Counted from the stretch's first letter, positions 13,841 to 24,850 are shown. The stretch is DNA of 64,000 bases from Cornus controversa (GCA_026545225.1 CM048852.1:61515146-61579145); one strand, 5' to 3'. Notes: generated by a model from the sequence alone, not told the origin. Made by a program: numbers and translations.

Positions 13841-14296
13841 TGTTGGGAATTAATCCTCCTTCGTTCGACATGGTGAAAAATGTCATCACATCACAATCAT
13901 ATAACACAACACAATATTTTACATAGTTCACCCAACTCTAGGGCTAATAGAGAGATTTAACAATAATTGATAAGAGAATATACAACACGCAAAAAGCATG
14001 CCTACTACACACACTCTTTCACCCTCTCTTGGCATATTTTTTTAAAATTACATATACTCTCTCATCTCCTCACAGCACTCACTAACCCTTTACATATTTC
14101 CTCTTTCTTTACCCTTTAACCATACCTCTATTTATAGAGTTTTGACACCAGTTCTTAGAATTTTCATACCTTGTCTAACAAAAATTTACCAAATCAATCA
14201 TATCTATAAAATAGATACCTAAAACTTTCTCTTCAAGTCTTCGTGCTTCTAAAACGGAAAAGAAAACGACTTAGAATTTGAGCCACGAATCCAACC
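13841..14296 (-). repeat. LTR copy B (5' LTR) of the TRIM-like element
   Basis: It begins TGTTGGGAATTAATCC and ends GAATCCAACC(A). It is the longer of the two LTR copies. The initiator tRNA-Met PBS lies immediately outside its left edge on the minus strand (about 13825-13840). Confidence 0.72.
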
Positions 14297-15690
14297 ATTA
14301 GTATTATAGTACTTATATATTGAAGGTCAGCTCTTTCTCAAACAAAAAAAATGAAAAACTTTCTTATGCTAGGAGAAAAAGAACTTACATTCAACAATTT
14401 TTTTACAACAAAATTAAAACACTAATATTTTTATGGGAAAAATATTTTGACATGAAAATTGAACTATGGGAATTAATAGAATTTTTTTATGTGAGTCAAG
14501 TGTAAGATATCATAGGAAAACCCCTAAAAAGGAAAAAATGATCAGCCTCTTTCGAGCATAATTTGAAAAGCAGCATGATAAAAAAGAAGAAAAAAAAACC
14601 CGATAAGCAGGCAGCTTGATAATTTGTTTCCTTGGGATTTTTTTAGAATGATTTTATATAGAAAAAAAAATTCCTGAAAAATACTCTTTTATCTTTCAGA
14701 ACTGTTTTCTAATTTTACTATTTTCAAAACCTAACGCAAAACATGACAATTTATCTTTCTTTGTTTCTTTTATTATTCTTTTTCCTTCTTACATGCTTTC
14801 TCTTCCCATTCCCCCATGCGGAGCACGACACTCGAGTAAGAATGTAAACCTAATTCGAGGAATTGTTAAAAGAATGAATAAATAAATAAATAAGGGATAA
14901 CAAATTCTCTAACTTTTAACTTAACGGAAATTAGAAATAATAAAAAAATTACAAAAAGTTGAAAAAAAAAAAAAAAAAAGAAGAAGAAGAAGAAGAAGGA
15001 AATGACATGTAAATTGAAATTTTCTATTACTTTTTTCTATGTTTTATTCTCGTTCGTTATTTATAATTAACAAATAAAAAATAGTTTTATGGCATTTTTC
15101 TCAGTAAATTCATGAACTAGACAGAATCTAAATGCTAAAATTTATCATTAACACAGTTTAAATGATAAAACTACACAAGTTGGTTAAGAGCAATTTAGCA
15201 AATGAAGTATTTGATCCCCTGGTCCCAAGCAAGAATTAATCCATGGTGAGAAAAATAATTGCTAAATCTTTTGTTAATTTTCTTAGATACATTTGACAAT
15301 AGAGGAAACTATAAAAGAAAAAAGAGAGATATTATAGAGAATTTCTTATGAATTATAATAGAAATAATAATTAATTTTCTTATTGCCCTTTATTTTTGCA
15401 TAATATATTAATATTATATACTCATAAAGAATATTTTTTATTAAAATTTTATATATAATTATTCTTAATAGTTATACTAGTATGAGTTAATAAAAAACAT
15501 TTTGAATTCTTAGAGGGTTGTTTGAATGACCAAGATAAGTCCATACCTTCAAACTTCATACAATTGAGAGTAAACCAACTCAGTCACACTTTCATGGCCC
15601 AGTATATTGGGCTAGAGATAGCCAGTAGCCCATAAAAGAAAGCATGAGACTTCTCACTAGTCACCACTCCTAGTCTAGACTCTAAACAAA
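14297..15690. other. AT-rich intergenic stretch upstream of the PPR gene
   Basis: No gene was found. It contains a poly-A run (14962-14979) running into a GAA repeat (14980-14999) and generally AT-rich sequence. The last 100 bases should contain the PPR promoter. Confidence 0.6.

Positions 15691-15692
<2 letters not shown>

Positions 15693-15723
<31 letters not shown>
15693..15723 (+). repeat. CT microsatellite in the PPR 5' leader/promoter
   Basis: About 15 CT dinucleotides end roughly 65 bp before the PPR start codon. CT-rich tracts at this position are common in plant core promoters and 5' UTRs. A regulatory role is possible but inferred from position only. Confidence 0.8.
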
Positions 15724-15725
<2 letters not shown>

Positions 15726-15786
15726 GAGTCCACAGTGTACTTTTTCTCTCTAAATTGACGGTGTATTGTTTGTTCCTCATCTTCTG

Positions 15787-16174
15787 ATGAAGCTGGTTCG
15801 CTTGAGTGGAGTACTCAATTCGAATATATGTCGTCGTTTCAATCGCTTCCGAGGAATTTTCTGGTACTCAACAACAACAGCAAGAGTAACTTCACCTAAC
15901 AAATCAAGGGATAGTCTGTACCGTCGGATTTCACCAATGGGAGATTTTAGGGTTTCGATCGTTCCAGTGCTCGATCAATGGGTCGAAGAAGGAAGGGAAG
16001 TCTCCAAAGACATGCTTGAAAACATGATCAAGGAGCTGAGAGGTTATAAACGATTCAAGCACGCTCTTGAGGTCTCTTTTTACAATTCAGATCCTTTTTC
16101 CATTGTTTCTCATTGTCTTTTTTGTTTTTTCGTGTTTATTTTTGTTGTGTTTCATCTTTTCATCTTCTTCTTCC

Positions 16175-16205
<31 letters not shown>

Positions 16206-19200
16206 CTTCTTTTATTTATTTATGTGAAACTAGTTTATGTTAAAGTCTTCCCGTGAAAGCAATATATTAGTTTCTGTGCATCTGTTTGGTTACTGAGAAA
16301 ATGAGGGGAAGAAAGTCGAGAAACTATAAAATTTTTGTAATCATATTACTGAGTCTTCTCTTCTGGGAAATGGGTAGTTGTATTGGACTGTAGATTTTAC
16401 TCTAAGTAGCAAGGACAGGACACGATACAACAAGAATACAGGCATGTACACTGCTAATATATATGTAAATTAAAATCTATAATTTTACTAAAGAATATAA
16501 TTAGAAACTGTTATATAATTTAGAAAAAGTTATGTGAATAATCTAATATTATATATGTTATTACTCTCACACCTTGTCATTATAGTTATAGTTTTATTAT
16601 ATATGAGAAGTGTTATGACATAAATACAGTGTTAGTTTCCTATTAAAAGAAATAGAGGTTGGACACTATGAACTCTATTTGTATCGTTTTCAAGATTGTT
16701 ATATCTTACTATTACATAAGACTTGTATTGGATAGTATGGAATGTGTTAGTCAAGTGCACGGAATGACACAGACACACGACACCTTCTTAGAAGTGTCCG
16801 TGCTTCTTAGGTTTTACTTTTACAAAGTCTACTACTATGAATAATTTATTCAAAATCGCATTTTTATGCTTTCCACCTTTTTTTCCCCTTTTTGGCAGCC
16901 AAACAGACCTTAAACTTTACTGTTCATCAAGTGGTGTGTGTATATATGTATGTAGAAAACACAAATTTATGAAGCTGAGGTAAGTTTTTTCACACACGCG
17001 GTTAGTGACAGGGAAAACATCTCTTTACACGTGATTTCTGGAAGTGTTTCGTTAAGAAATTCTTCTGCTGCAACAAAGAGAAACATGATTGAGAAAATGT
17101 ATGTTTGTATGCTTTAGAAAATTAACTGTTTTTGTTATTCAATAATTTCTTAGTGCTTGTATGGCACTTAATATAAATTGCTCTGTTGTTTTTTAAATGG
17201 CAATTGAAGGTTTAAATCTATTACTTAGAACAGAATCATAATGGGAAATGGAGATTGCATCTGAATGAAAAGTAAAAATTGGAGCAAATCAACATATTCT
17301 TTGATAGGCATGATTTGTATGACAGTTTTGTTGTCCAAAATGTTATGTTAAACACATAGTGCCAGAGTGGCCAAAATCTCAGTAGGAAGTTGAAGTGTGT
17401 AGGGGTCACGTCATCCTCGCCATGTATAACGTTGAAAAGTCAAATAATTGGCCAGCGTGGCAGCCAGGTAATCATGTTGAAAAGTCAAAAATCAGGACTT
17501 GCCGACCTGCCAAGTCACCAAACCTTGCGAATCCATTTCAAACATTACAAGAAACCATCATAAGTTCTGACATTATGGCAAACTCTTTGAAGCCTTGAGA
17601 TCATCTCTTGAGCACCACCATAAGTCCTAGCATCATGTCAGACCATACAAACCTCGAGATAGCCCCTCGAGTACCAACAGTAAGCCCTGACACCATGTCA
17701 GGCCATTCAAAGCCTCTCGAGCACCACTATAAGCCCTGACACCATGCCAGACCATTTAAATTATCGAGGCTACCCCTCAAGTGCTAACGTAAGCCCTGAC
17801 AACATGTCAGGCCATCCAAAGCCTTGAGAGCACTACCACAAGCCCTGACTCTATGCCAGGACATTTAAATTGTCGAGGCTATCCCTCGAGTGCTAACACA
17901 AACCCTGACATTATGTCAAATCATATAAGCTTTGAGAGCACCTCTCGAGCACCACCATAAGCCCTGACACCATGACAGGTCATGCAAGCCTTTAAAACAT
18001 CTCTCGAGCACCATTAGAGACGCCAATGTCATTTTCAGACTATCTGAAGCCTCGAAGACATCCCTCGAGTACCGTCAGGTTCATCAAGTATAGAGTGAGA
18101 CCTAGTAGGATCTCCTTACATCAATGTAACCAATTTCATGGGATACTTAGAAGGAATTTGGATTAGAGGATCAGAAGTAGAGAGAGTTTAACATACATTT
18201 TGGGCCAATTAATGAGACAATGAACACATGCCGCGACAGTTCATCAAGTGTAGAGCGAGACCTGATAGGATCTCCTTAAATCAATGTAACCAATTTCATG
18301 GGATACTTGGAAGGAATTTGGATTGGAGGATGAGAAGTAGAAAGAGTCTAACATAAATTTTGGGCCTGATCAATGGGACAATGAACATATGTCGCGACAG
18401 AGACCCTTACAATCATCATTAATGCTCTGATAAAAGCCATTAATGCTCTCAACTCCAGCCGCTATGATACAGCCGAATGCATACAAAGGCTAACACGCTA
18501 CGCCAGCTAAAAGGCACAGCAAAGTGAGGGACTGACCCCTTAGGCACTTAGGAAATCATTACCTAAACTCCCTAGGTAATGGGTAATAACCAATCCAGTT
18601 TGAGCCCATCAGATAATACCCGAGAGAGTCTAGCATTATAAATACTAGAGCCTTAGCACAAAGGCAGGACAACTTAGGCCAAGATCTGTCAAAAAGGCAA
18701 ATATTCCTACTGTCATAATAACTCTCATTAATTAGCTCTGCTTCTCCTCCTCCATCTAGAACTACTTCTCTGGATCCTCTATAGTTGTATCGAATATATC
18801 ATTCACTGCGTGTGCTACTGTTTATTATTATTGAACTCCTGCAAAGTGTTTCCTTAGATTTTACAAAAAGTCTGGTAACTGAAGGCTTCAAATCTAATGG
18901 ATATGTTAAAACAATGACTTTGTCGAGGAAAAGCATGAGTCAAGTCAGTATATTCAAGCATGAGGAAAAGCATGGGTACGACCTTTAACCTGTTAGTGAG
19001 GTTCATAAATTATTTATTTTGTTTTGAAAAAGATGGTTTACTTGGAATTGTTATTTACCCTTTTAAAGACCTGATTTTTTTGGAATGCACTGTAAAAGGA
19101 ACTTTATCTAATTTAAGACAATGCTGGGATTTGTGGGGTTTGTACTCTTTTAGCCAGATTGAGGAAGTGTTGCAGGGGTTCAAAGATGCTTATTCATTTA

Positions 19201-20724
19201 GAAAGAATGTTTAAATTGCTGAGTTTTTGTATGCCTAATGTACTATAATGTTTCTTAATTGCCTGCTTTGTAATTCCATATTGTTGGTAGCAACTGATCT
19301 AAGCCGTAACTTTTTTGTTAGAAAAAAAAAGGTATGTTACAACTATGGTCCTTTGTCTGATTTCATCCATCAAAATATCTCTATATAGTGATATTGAATA
19401 TTCTCTTTTATGTCAGATTCTAAACACCTGAAATTGATTTTTATGGCTTTGCCAGATATCTCAGTGGATGAGTGACAAAAGGTATCTTGGCCTTTCAACC
19501 CGTGACGTTGCTGTACGGCTGGACTTGATCTCGAAAGTTCATGGGATTAAACAAGCAGAGAATTATTTCAATAACATTCCAAAACAGTTAAAATCAACGG
19601 AACCTTATGCTGCCCTTCTAAACTGCTATGCACAACAGAAAGATGTGGAGAAAGCGGAGGATCTCATGCAGAAGATGAGGAACTTGGGAATGGGTGAGAA
19701 GCCACGGTGCTTCAATGCTATGCTTAATCTCTATTATCAGACAGGAAAACATGATTTATTAGACACTCTGATGCACGAAATGGAAGAAAAGGGCATCAAA
19801 TTGGACAAATATACTTTTTGCATCCGGCTGAGTGCATATGCAGCCACCTCTGAAACCGAGGGAATGGACAGGATCCTTCAGCGAATGGAATCTGATCCTA
19901 TGGTTGTTTTGGACTGGAAAGCTTATGCTGTTGCAGCAAGTGGGTATATGAAAGCTGGGCTTGTAGACAAGGCATTGGCAATGTTAAAGAAATCTGAGTG
20001 TCTAATTGTAAATTCAAAAAGAAAGCGGATTGCATTTAATTACCTTCTCACACAATATGCGGCAACAGGGAATAAAGATGATGTGCTACGGCTTTGGGAA
20101 CTCTACAAGAAAACCGGAAAGATATACAACAAGGGCTATATGTTAATGATATGCTCACTACTGAAGTTAGATGACTTAGAAGGTGCTGAAAAGATTTTTG
20201 AAGAGTGGGAACCCAGTGAATTAACTTCTGATTTCAGGGTTCCAAACTGCTTGATTGGTGTTTATTGCAGAAAGGGTCTTATGGAGAAGGCTGAAGATCT
20301 CATAAACAGAGCAAAAGCAAAAGGGGTAAAGCCTGTCACGCATACATGGCATTACTTGGCTACAGGATATGTTGCTAAAAATCAGATTCCAGAGGCAGTA
20401 GAAGCCATGAAGCTAGCAATTTCCATGTGTTTACCAGGATGGAAGCCAGACAAGGACACTTTAGCTGCCTGTATGACGTACTTGAAACATTCGGGCAATG
20501 TTGAGGAAGCAGAGGAATTTATAAAGGCACTCCAAGCTAAGGCCGTTGTCTCTACTGAAATCCATGACAGATTGCTTAACTATATCAAAGATGGGAAATC
20601 AAAATCAAATGTGCCTAGTTTTGTTGGGGATGGAGACACACCTGAAAATTCAACGCTGGAGCTCGTGGATGATTTGGTTGGGGATGAAGAAATACATAGG
20701 ATTTCAGAGCTGAAACAGAATTGA
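15787..20724 (+). CDS. P-class pentatricopeptide repeat protein, 2 exons
   Basis: Exons are 15787-16071 and 19456-20724, phase 0, giving 517 aa. The start is the first ATG after the CT-rich leader. Residues 1-60 are rich in Arg, Ser and Thr and poor in acidic residues, which suggests a mitochondrial (or dual) targeting peptide. From about residue 120 on, helical repeats of the PPR type follow, for example AALLNCYAQQKDVEKAEDLM, FNAMLNLYYQTGKHDLLDTL and LIGVYCRKGLMEKAEDLINR, spaced about 35 residues apart. No E, DYW or PLS features are visible, so it belongs to the P class. Such proteins bind organellar RNA and act in its stability, splicing or translation; the RNA target cannot be given. Its closest family seems to be the At2g20710/At4g21705-like mitochondrial PPRs. 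The 3384-bp intron is packed with repeats. The second exon could be mistaken for a single-exon gene starting at 19468, but the upstream exon joins in frame and restores the family's N-terminus. Confidence 0.92.
16164..16211. repeat. TTC microsatellite in the PPR intron
   Basis: A TTC-rich run with one interruption, within the first 150 bp of the intron. It forms a pyrimidine tract on the transcribed strand near the donor site. Confidence 0.8.
16402..16810. mobile_element. hAT-like MITE (copy 1) in the PPR intron
   Basis: The left end reads CTAAGTAGCAAGGACA and the reverse complement of the right end reads CTAAGAAGCACGGACA, a 16-bp terminal inverted repeat with two mismatches. The flanks are ATTTTACT (16394-16401) and GTTTTACT (16811-16818), an 8-bp target duplication with one mismatch, which is the hAT hallmark. 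The 409-bp interior is AT-rich and non-coding. A relative lies at 59480-60050 inside the DONSON gene. Confidence 0.75.
17556..18080. repeat. Satellite-like tandem array with paired palindromes in the PPR intron
   Basis: Roughly eight degenerate units of about 65-72 bp. Each contains a TAAGCCCTGACACCATGTCAGG-type core, in which CCTGACA and TGTCAGG form 7-bp inverted arms around three bases. A second motif, CCCTCGAGTACC or CTCTCGAGCACC (an XhoI-type CTCGAG palindrome), lies between cores. Cores and CTCGAG sites alternate regularly. No frame is conserved, so this is not coding. Confidence 0.8.
18082..18402. repeat. About 160-bp direct repeat next to the tandem array
   Basis: Copy 1 (about 18082-18240) and copy 2 (about 18241-18402) both begin TTCATCAAGT(A/G)TAGAG, share GGATCTCCTTA, TCAATGTAACCAATTTCATG and GGATACTT(A/G)GAAGGAATTT, and end in a CGCGACAG motif. 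They differ by scattered point changes. Together with the array they look like part of one larger retroelement-derived block. Confidence 0.8.
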
Positions 20725-21397
20725 TGCAATTACAAACCAAGCAGGTGAATCGTGTCCATAACATACTTGATCAATCGCTGACAGTTTTGGGAAGTAAATG
20801 TGATTCAACCCTGGGAATTATTGAATAACAATTTTGGGAAACAGTAGTGGTAATTCCCATGGTAAACTCTTTCCAAGTGCTTGACAATCCCCTTACTTTC
20901 TTCATTTATTCTTTATGTTTATTTATGTTGGTAAATCCTACTATTTCCTTTTCATTGATTTGACCAAGTATTATGGAACTACTTGAGAGTAGCAGAACTC
21001 ACACACTTGCTTATCACATTCATGTCTCTCTCTTCATCCTTACAAGGGAAAAATGAGAGGGATTGACGAGGCTGTAAGGCTTCTGGAGACGAATATAGAC
21101 CAATCACAGCTATAAAGATCCAATTTCATCTGCAATTTCTGCAATGCATTCTTCTTTTTGTACTTGTTGTTTTTGTGTAATTAGCACCTTGTGTTTGTTC
21201 AACAATCAATACTCAGCTTGTTTGTTCAACAATGAAGGAAAGTTAACTGAATAATATATGGGATTTGTCGGTGTTTGTAGAGGCATGCCTGATGAAAATT
21301 AGGGTTGCAGTGCAATTGAAGTGAGTCAAATTGAGAATATGGCCGTTTGAGCTTGGCTCAATCATCAAACAGCGATGGATCAGTTCGGGCTCGAATG
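20725..21397. other. PPR 3' flank up to the Copia insertion
   Basis: 3' UTR and AT-rich intergenic DNA. No gene seen. Confidence 0.6.
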
Positions 21398-21402
21398 AAA
21401 CC
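21398..21402. repeat. Left target-site duplication AAACC of the Copia element
   Basis: AAACC immediately before TGTTGG of the 5' LTR. The same five bases follow the 3' LTR at 26774-26778. Confidence 0.85.
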
Positions 21403-21918
21403 TGTTGGATATATGGCTCGAATGAGACATTGGTATTAATGGCACCGAAAGTCACCGAACGAGATAAGAAAATTTGGGCGGGGAAATTTTGAACAATGGG
21501 TGCCGAATTGTCTCCCTCCTTGCACTTTATATATACTTGTTGTATTTTGTTTGTAAGGTGTGGCAGCAGGTGCTAGTCCAATGTAGGCACCATCAGTGTG
21601 TGCACGAATTAGTCGGTTGCAGATTCAGTGCAACAGTTGTGTTGCAAATCTGGTGTAACTGATGTTTGAAACAGTGTGACAGTTCAGTATGAGACAGAGA
21701 GTGTGACAAAAAATCAGCCGGTTACAAATTCAGTGCAACAGTAGTATGTTACAAATCAGTGTAACTGAAGAGAGAAAATCTGTGTAATCTGTATATTTTC
21801 TCTATAGTGAAATTCGGCTGCCTCTCGTGGACGTAAGCAATTGTCGAATCACGTAAATCTCTATGTTTTTGTGTGTGTGGTGTTTTGTTTGTTGAATTTC
21901 TGGATTCCCGGCATAACA
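21403..21918 (+). repeat. 5' LTR of the Copia element
   Basis: 516 bp, with ends TGTTGG and GGCATAACA. A TATA-like CTTTATATATACTT lies near 21526. The second half holds an internal duplication in which TCAGTGCAACAG, a GT-rich link and GTGTAACTGA(T/A)G recur. It matches the 3' LTR nearly throughout. Confidence 0.92.
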
Positions 21919-21936
21919 AATTGGTATTAGAACTTT
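21919..21936 (+). other. Copia primer-binding site
   Basis: AATTGGTATTAGAACTTT directly after the 5' LTR. It matches the plant consensus TGGTATCAGAGC with two or three changes, so the primer is initiator tRNA-Met. Confidence 0.85.
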
Positions 21937-22079
21937 GGTTCAGAGCATTTTTGTTCACTGCCCAAAATTCAAAGTGTTCAAATTTTGGTTTTGAGCATAC
22001 TGGAGAGTAGATCTCACCGATACGAGTCTAACGGAACAAACCAAAGATCAAACGGAGGTCGGAAGAACACACGCGTCAC

Positions 22080-22566
22080 TAGGGGTTGGCAATTTCCTCG
22101 GCCTCGGAGGGTTTTCGCCCCGTTCCTCCCCTAATGGAGGGGATTTGGTCCGCCCCTAATAGGAGTAGGGGTGAGTATGATTTTTTTTAAAGAAAATTCG
22201 CCTAGTATTCTCTCTATCTTGTGTACATAATAGATCTATAATAAAAAAAATTCTTGAAGACCAAAACCGTTTCTATCTCTATCTACATATGTATGTATGT
22301 TTGTGTCATTTTATTTGGTCTTATATATTTGAGTTTTGACTGTAGGAGTGTTGTATCATCGTTTAGGTACATATAGCCCAGACATCGAATTCAAAGCAAA
22401 TAAAACAAAGGATTTTAAGGATTTTGTTATTCATTTCTTTCTCTAAATGGGGCGGTGGTGGTATGCTTACCACAAACCCGTTATGGTTCTTAACGGGAGA
22501 TGAATTTAGTATTTCCTTGACAGGGCGGGGTAAGGCTTTGGCATACCCACCCTGTTGCCATCCCTA
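22080..22566. mobile_element. hAT-like MITE nested in the Copia leader
   Basis: The left end is TAGGGGTTGGCAA and the reverse complement of the right end is TAGGGATGGCAAC, a common hAT-type terminus. The flanking octamers CGCGTCAC (22072-22079) and TGCGCTAC (22567-22574) agree at five of eight bases, consistent with a decayed 8-bp duplication. The ends are GC-rich and the middle is AT-rich. There is no coding capacity in its 487 bp. Confidence 0.65.
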
Positions 22567-22854
22567 TGCGCTACCAGAATAAAACATGTGACTTGCACGG
22601 TCCCCACGCGCTATCACGAGCCGTCAGACGTACTGGAGCGTGATTTGCACGCGCTCTAGAGGTTGAAGACGACTGAAGTTCACTCGCCCATGTGCCCGTC
22701 ACTCGCCACACGCGCTTCACTAGCCAGGTTTTAATGCTGAGCTGACTTAGCGACTCTGGACAGTCGACCCGCTGACTAGACATTTGGCTCAAACGCCACG
22801 TCATCGCCAGCTCAGCCACCACGTCAACAGCACTCACCACGTGGCTTAACTTTC

Positions 22855-23215
22855 TGTAATTACAATTTTGGCCTGAAACTTTCTAAAAAATGAAATTCAA
22901 CCCCTAGAGTTTTTGGAAATTGTAATTCAGCCCTTTAAGTTTTTGAAAATTGCAATTCTGTCACTAAACTTTCTGTTAATTGTAATACAATCCCTGTATT
23001 TTTTGAAAATTGCAATTATATCCCTAAACTTTTTGTTATTTATAATTCAGTCTTTGAATTTTCTAAAAATTGTAATTTTGCCTTAAACTTTTTATTAATT
23101 GCAGTTTAGTCCGAGTTTTTTGAAAATTGCAATCCTGTACTTGAACTTCCTAATAATTAAAATTATGTCTCTGAACTTTTTGAAATTGCAATTAAATTTT
23201 TTGTTTATCGCACCT
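22855..23215. repeat. Degenerate tandem repeat in the Copia leader
   Basis: About nine units of roughly 37-45 bp. Each carries TTTTTGAAAATTGCAATT or a near variant, followed by a C/T-rich link such as CTGTCACTAAACTTTC. The purine/pyrimidine pattern alternates. It lies between the GC-rich leader and the gag start. Confidence 0.75.
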
Positions 23216-23298
23216 GAACCCCTCCTATAGCTGAAATAAGGGATTCTGAGCCTACAAGCACCAGCAAAACTTTCACAAGTAATTCCGTTCGGAGAACC

Positions 23299-24735
23299 AT
23301 GTTGTCAAATGTAAGGTTTGAGGTGGAGAAATTCGACGGCACCAATAACTTTGGAATGTGGCAATGCGAAGTTTTGAATTTGTTATTCCGAGAAAGGGTC
23401 TCATATTGCCTTGGATGACAAGCCCAAGGATTTTTCTAATGAAAACTGGAATTTTGTGAACCGTTAAGCTTGTAGCACAATCCGTTTGTGCTTAGCCAAG
23501 GACCAGAAGTATTTTGTCATAAAAAAGACTATGGCAAATAGTCTCTGGAAGAAGCTGGAGGACAAGTACATGACGAAAAGTGTAGAGAACTGGCTCTACC
23601 TGAAGAAAAAGCTTTTTCGATTCCAGTACAAAAGAGGTACTTCTATGATTAAGCATTTGGATAATTTCAACAAAATTCTTGCTGATTTACAGAATTTAGA
23701 TGTTGATATTGTCGATGAAGATAAGGTTCTGTTGTTATTAAATTCCTTGCCTGAAGATTATGATCATTTAACCACTACTCTGTTATATGGAAAAAGATGA
23801 GGTTAAATTCATAGATGTTTCTAACGCTTTGGTGGATAATGAGTATCAAAAAAAGGATCAGCATGATCATAGAGACTCAAAATCAAAAACGTTGACTGTA
23901 ACCAGAGGCAGGACGAAAAACAAAAAATTTGAAAGATCCAGTAGGTGGGGAATATCTCACTCAAACTCAAAAGAAAAATCGTCATCAAGAAGACATCTTA
24001 CAAAGGACGAATGCTCCTATTGTCATCAGAAAGGGCACTAGAAGAAAGATTGTCTGAACAAAGACAAGTCAGATGTGAACCTTGCAAGAAAAGCAAATAA
24101 CGAAAAAGAATCAGCCTTTTTAGTTTCATCATCAGACAACCAGTCTGACAGCCAGTCTGATAGATGGATTATGGATTTTAGATGTTCCTACCATATGTGT
24201 CCCAACAGACAGTGATTCTCAAGCTTTCAAGAGCTTGATGGAAGAGTTGTGCTTATGGGCGACGATAGTGCCTACCAGACAAAAGGGATAAGAACAGTTT
24301 GTTTGAAGATGCACGATGTACAATCAGACGACTGACGGATGTCCGATATGTTCCAGATCTGAAGAAGAACCTTATCACATTGGGGGTCTTAGAATCCAGC
24401 GGTTACAAGGTGACCATGGAAAATGGAGTCCTGAAAGTTGTACGCGGTGCATTACTGGCAATGAAGGGTACTCGAAAGGGAAATCTATATTTCTTAGATG
24501 GGCATACACTCACAGGGAGAGCAGCCATCTCCAGCAGTTCAAAAGATGTGACATCTGATACCTCCCGACTCTGGCACATGCGCTTAAGGCATGTCGGGGA
24601 GAAGGCTTTGCAAAGCTTGATAAGGCAAGGTCTATTGAAGGATGCCAAGACTAGAAAATTTGATTTTTGCAATATATATGTTTCGGGCAAGCAGAAAAGA
24701 GTCAAGTTCAGCACTAACATTCATTGTGGCGCTTA
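23299..24735 (+). pseudogene. Copia gag-protease-pre-integrase remnant
   Basis: An ATG at 23299 opens a Gag-like frame (FDGTNNFGMW near the start) that is soon broken by a frameshift and by stops near 23466. The UBN2-like Gag region follows at about 23486-23795, then a basic region. The zinc knuckle at about 24010-24055 reads CxxCxxxGH, then a TAG stop, then KKDC, so it is interrupted. The protease active-site region reads IMDFRCSYHM where the family has DSG, so the catalytic motif is lost. A GAG-pre-integrase block (LWHMRLRHVGEKALQSL and CxxC-like remnants) ends at about 24735. The rest of pol is absent. This is a dead remnant. Confidence 0.88.
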
Positions 24736-24777
24736 AGGCGTATTGGAAAATGCAGTGTTGATTGGTGGATTCCTGCC

Positions 24778-24850
24778 AAGGTGGAGAGAGTTTAGAATTT
24801 TTCGCCAAGGTGGAAATCGTTGATTAGGGGATTCTCACTAAGGTGGAGAT
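24778..24850 (+). other. Polypurine tract, preceded by two PPT-like repeats
   Basis: AAGGTGGAGAT at 24840-24850 directly precedes the 3' LTR and is the functional-type PPT. Two similar sequences, CCAAGGTGGAGAGA (about 24776) and CCAAGGTGGAAATC (about 24805), occur upstream at about 30-bp spacing. Confidence 0.75.

Larger units (their letters stand above)
12956..14296 (-). mobile_element. TRIM-like non-autonomous LTR retrotransposon, about 1.34 kb
   Basis: Two LTRs of about 450 bp (12956-13403 and 13841-14296) flank only about 437 bp of non-coding internal DNA. Beside the right LTR, the minus strand reads ATTGGTATTAGAGTC, a good match to the initiator tRNA-Met primer-binding site. Beside the left LTR lies a polypurine tract ending in GGTGGATAT. 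The arrangement LTR-PBS-short interior-PPT-LTR without gag or pol is the definition of a terminal-repeat retrotransposon in miniature; an internally deleted Copia copy is the alternative. The 5-bp flanks do not match, so the copy is old or rearranged. Confidence 0.7.
17340..18790 (+). mobile_element. Probable LTR-retroelement-derived block in the PPR intron
   Basis: This block contains the tandem array, the 160-bp direct repeat and a promoter-like CATTATAAATACTAGAG (about 18633). It is richer in GC than the surrounding intron. Tandem repeats followed by a TATA-containing segment resemble the leader and LTR of Gypsy-type elements. I could not find both ends, a PBS or a target duplication, so the boundaries and class are uncertain. 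Confidence 0.4.

Noticed and set aside
15766-15786. Earlier start for the PPR protein
   Set aside because: The frame opens with TTG there; the first ATG is at 15787.
17556-18080. CRISPR-like regular repeat array
   Set aside because: The units are degenerate, without constant repeats and unique spacers, and the setting is a plant intron.
19468-20724. PPR second exon as a complete single-exon gene
   Set aside because: An in-phase upstream exon with a targeting peptide and a good acceptor at 19455 explains the N-terminus better.
24403-24720. Antisense frame of 105 codons in the Copia element
   Set aside because: It is the shadow of the pre-integrase coding strand.
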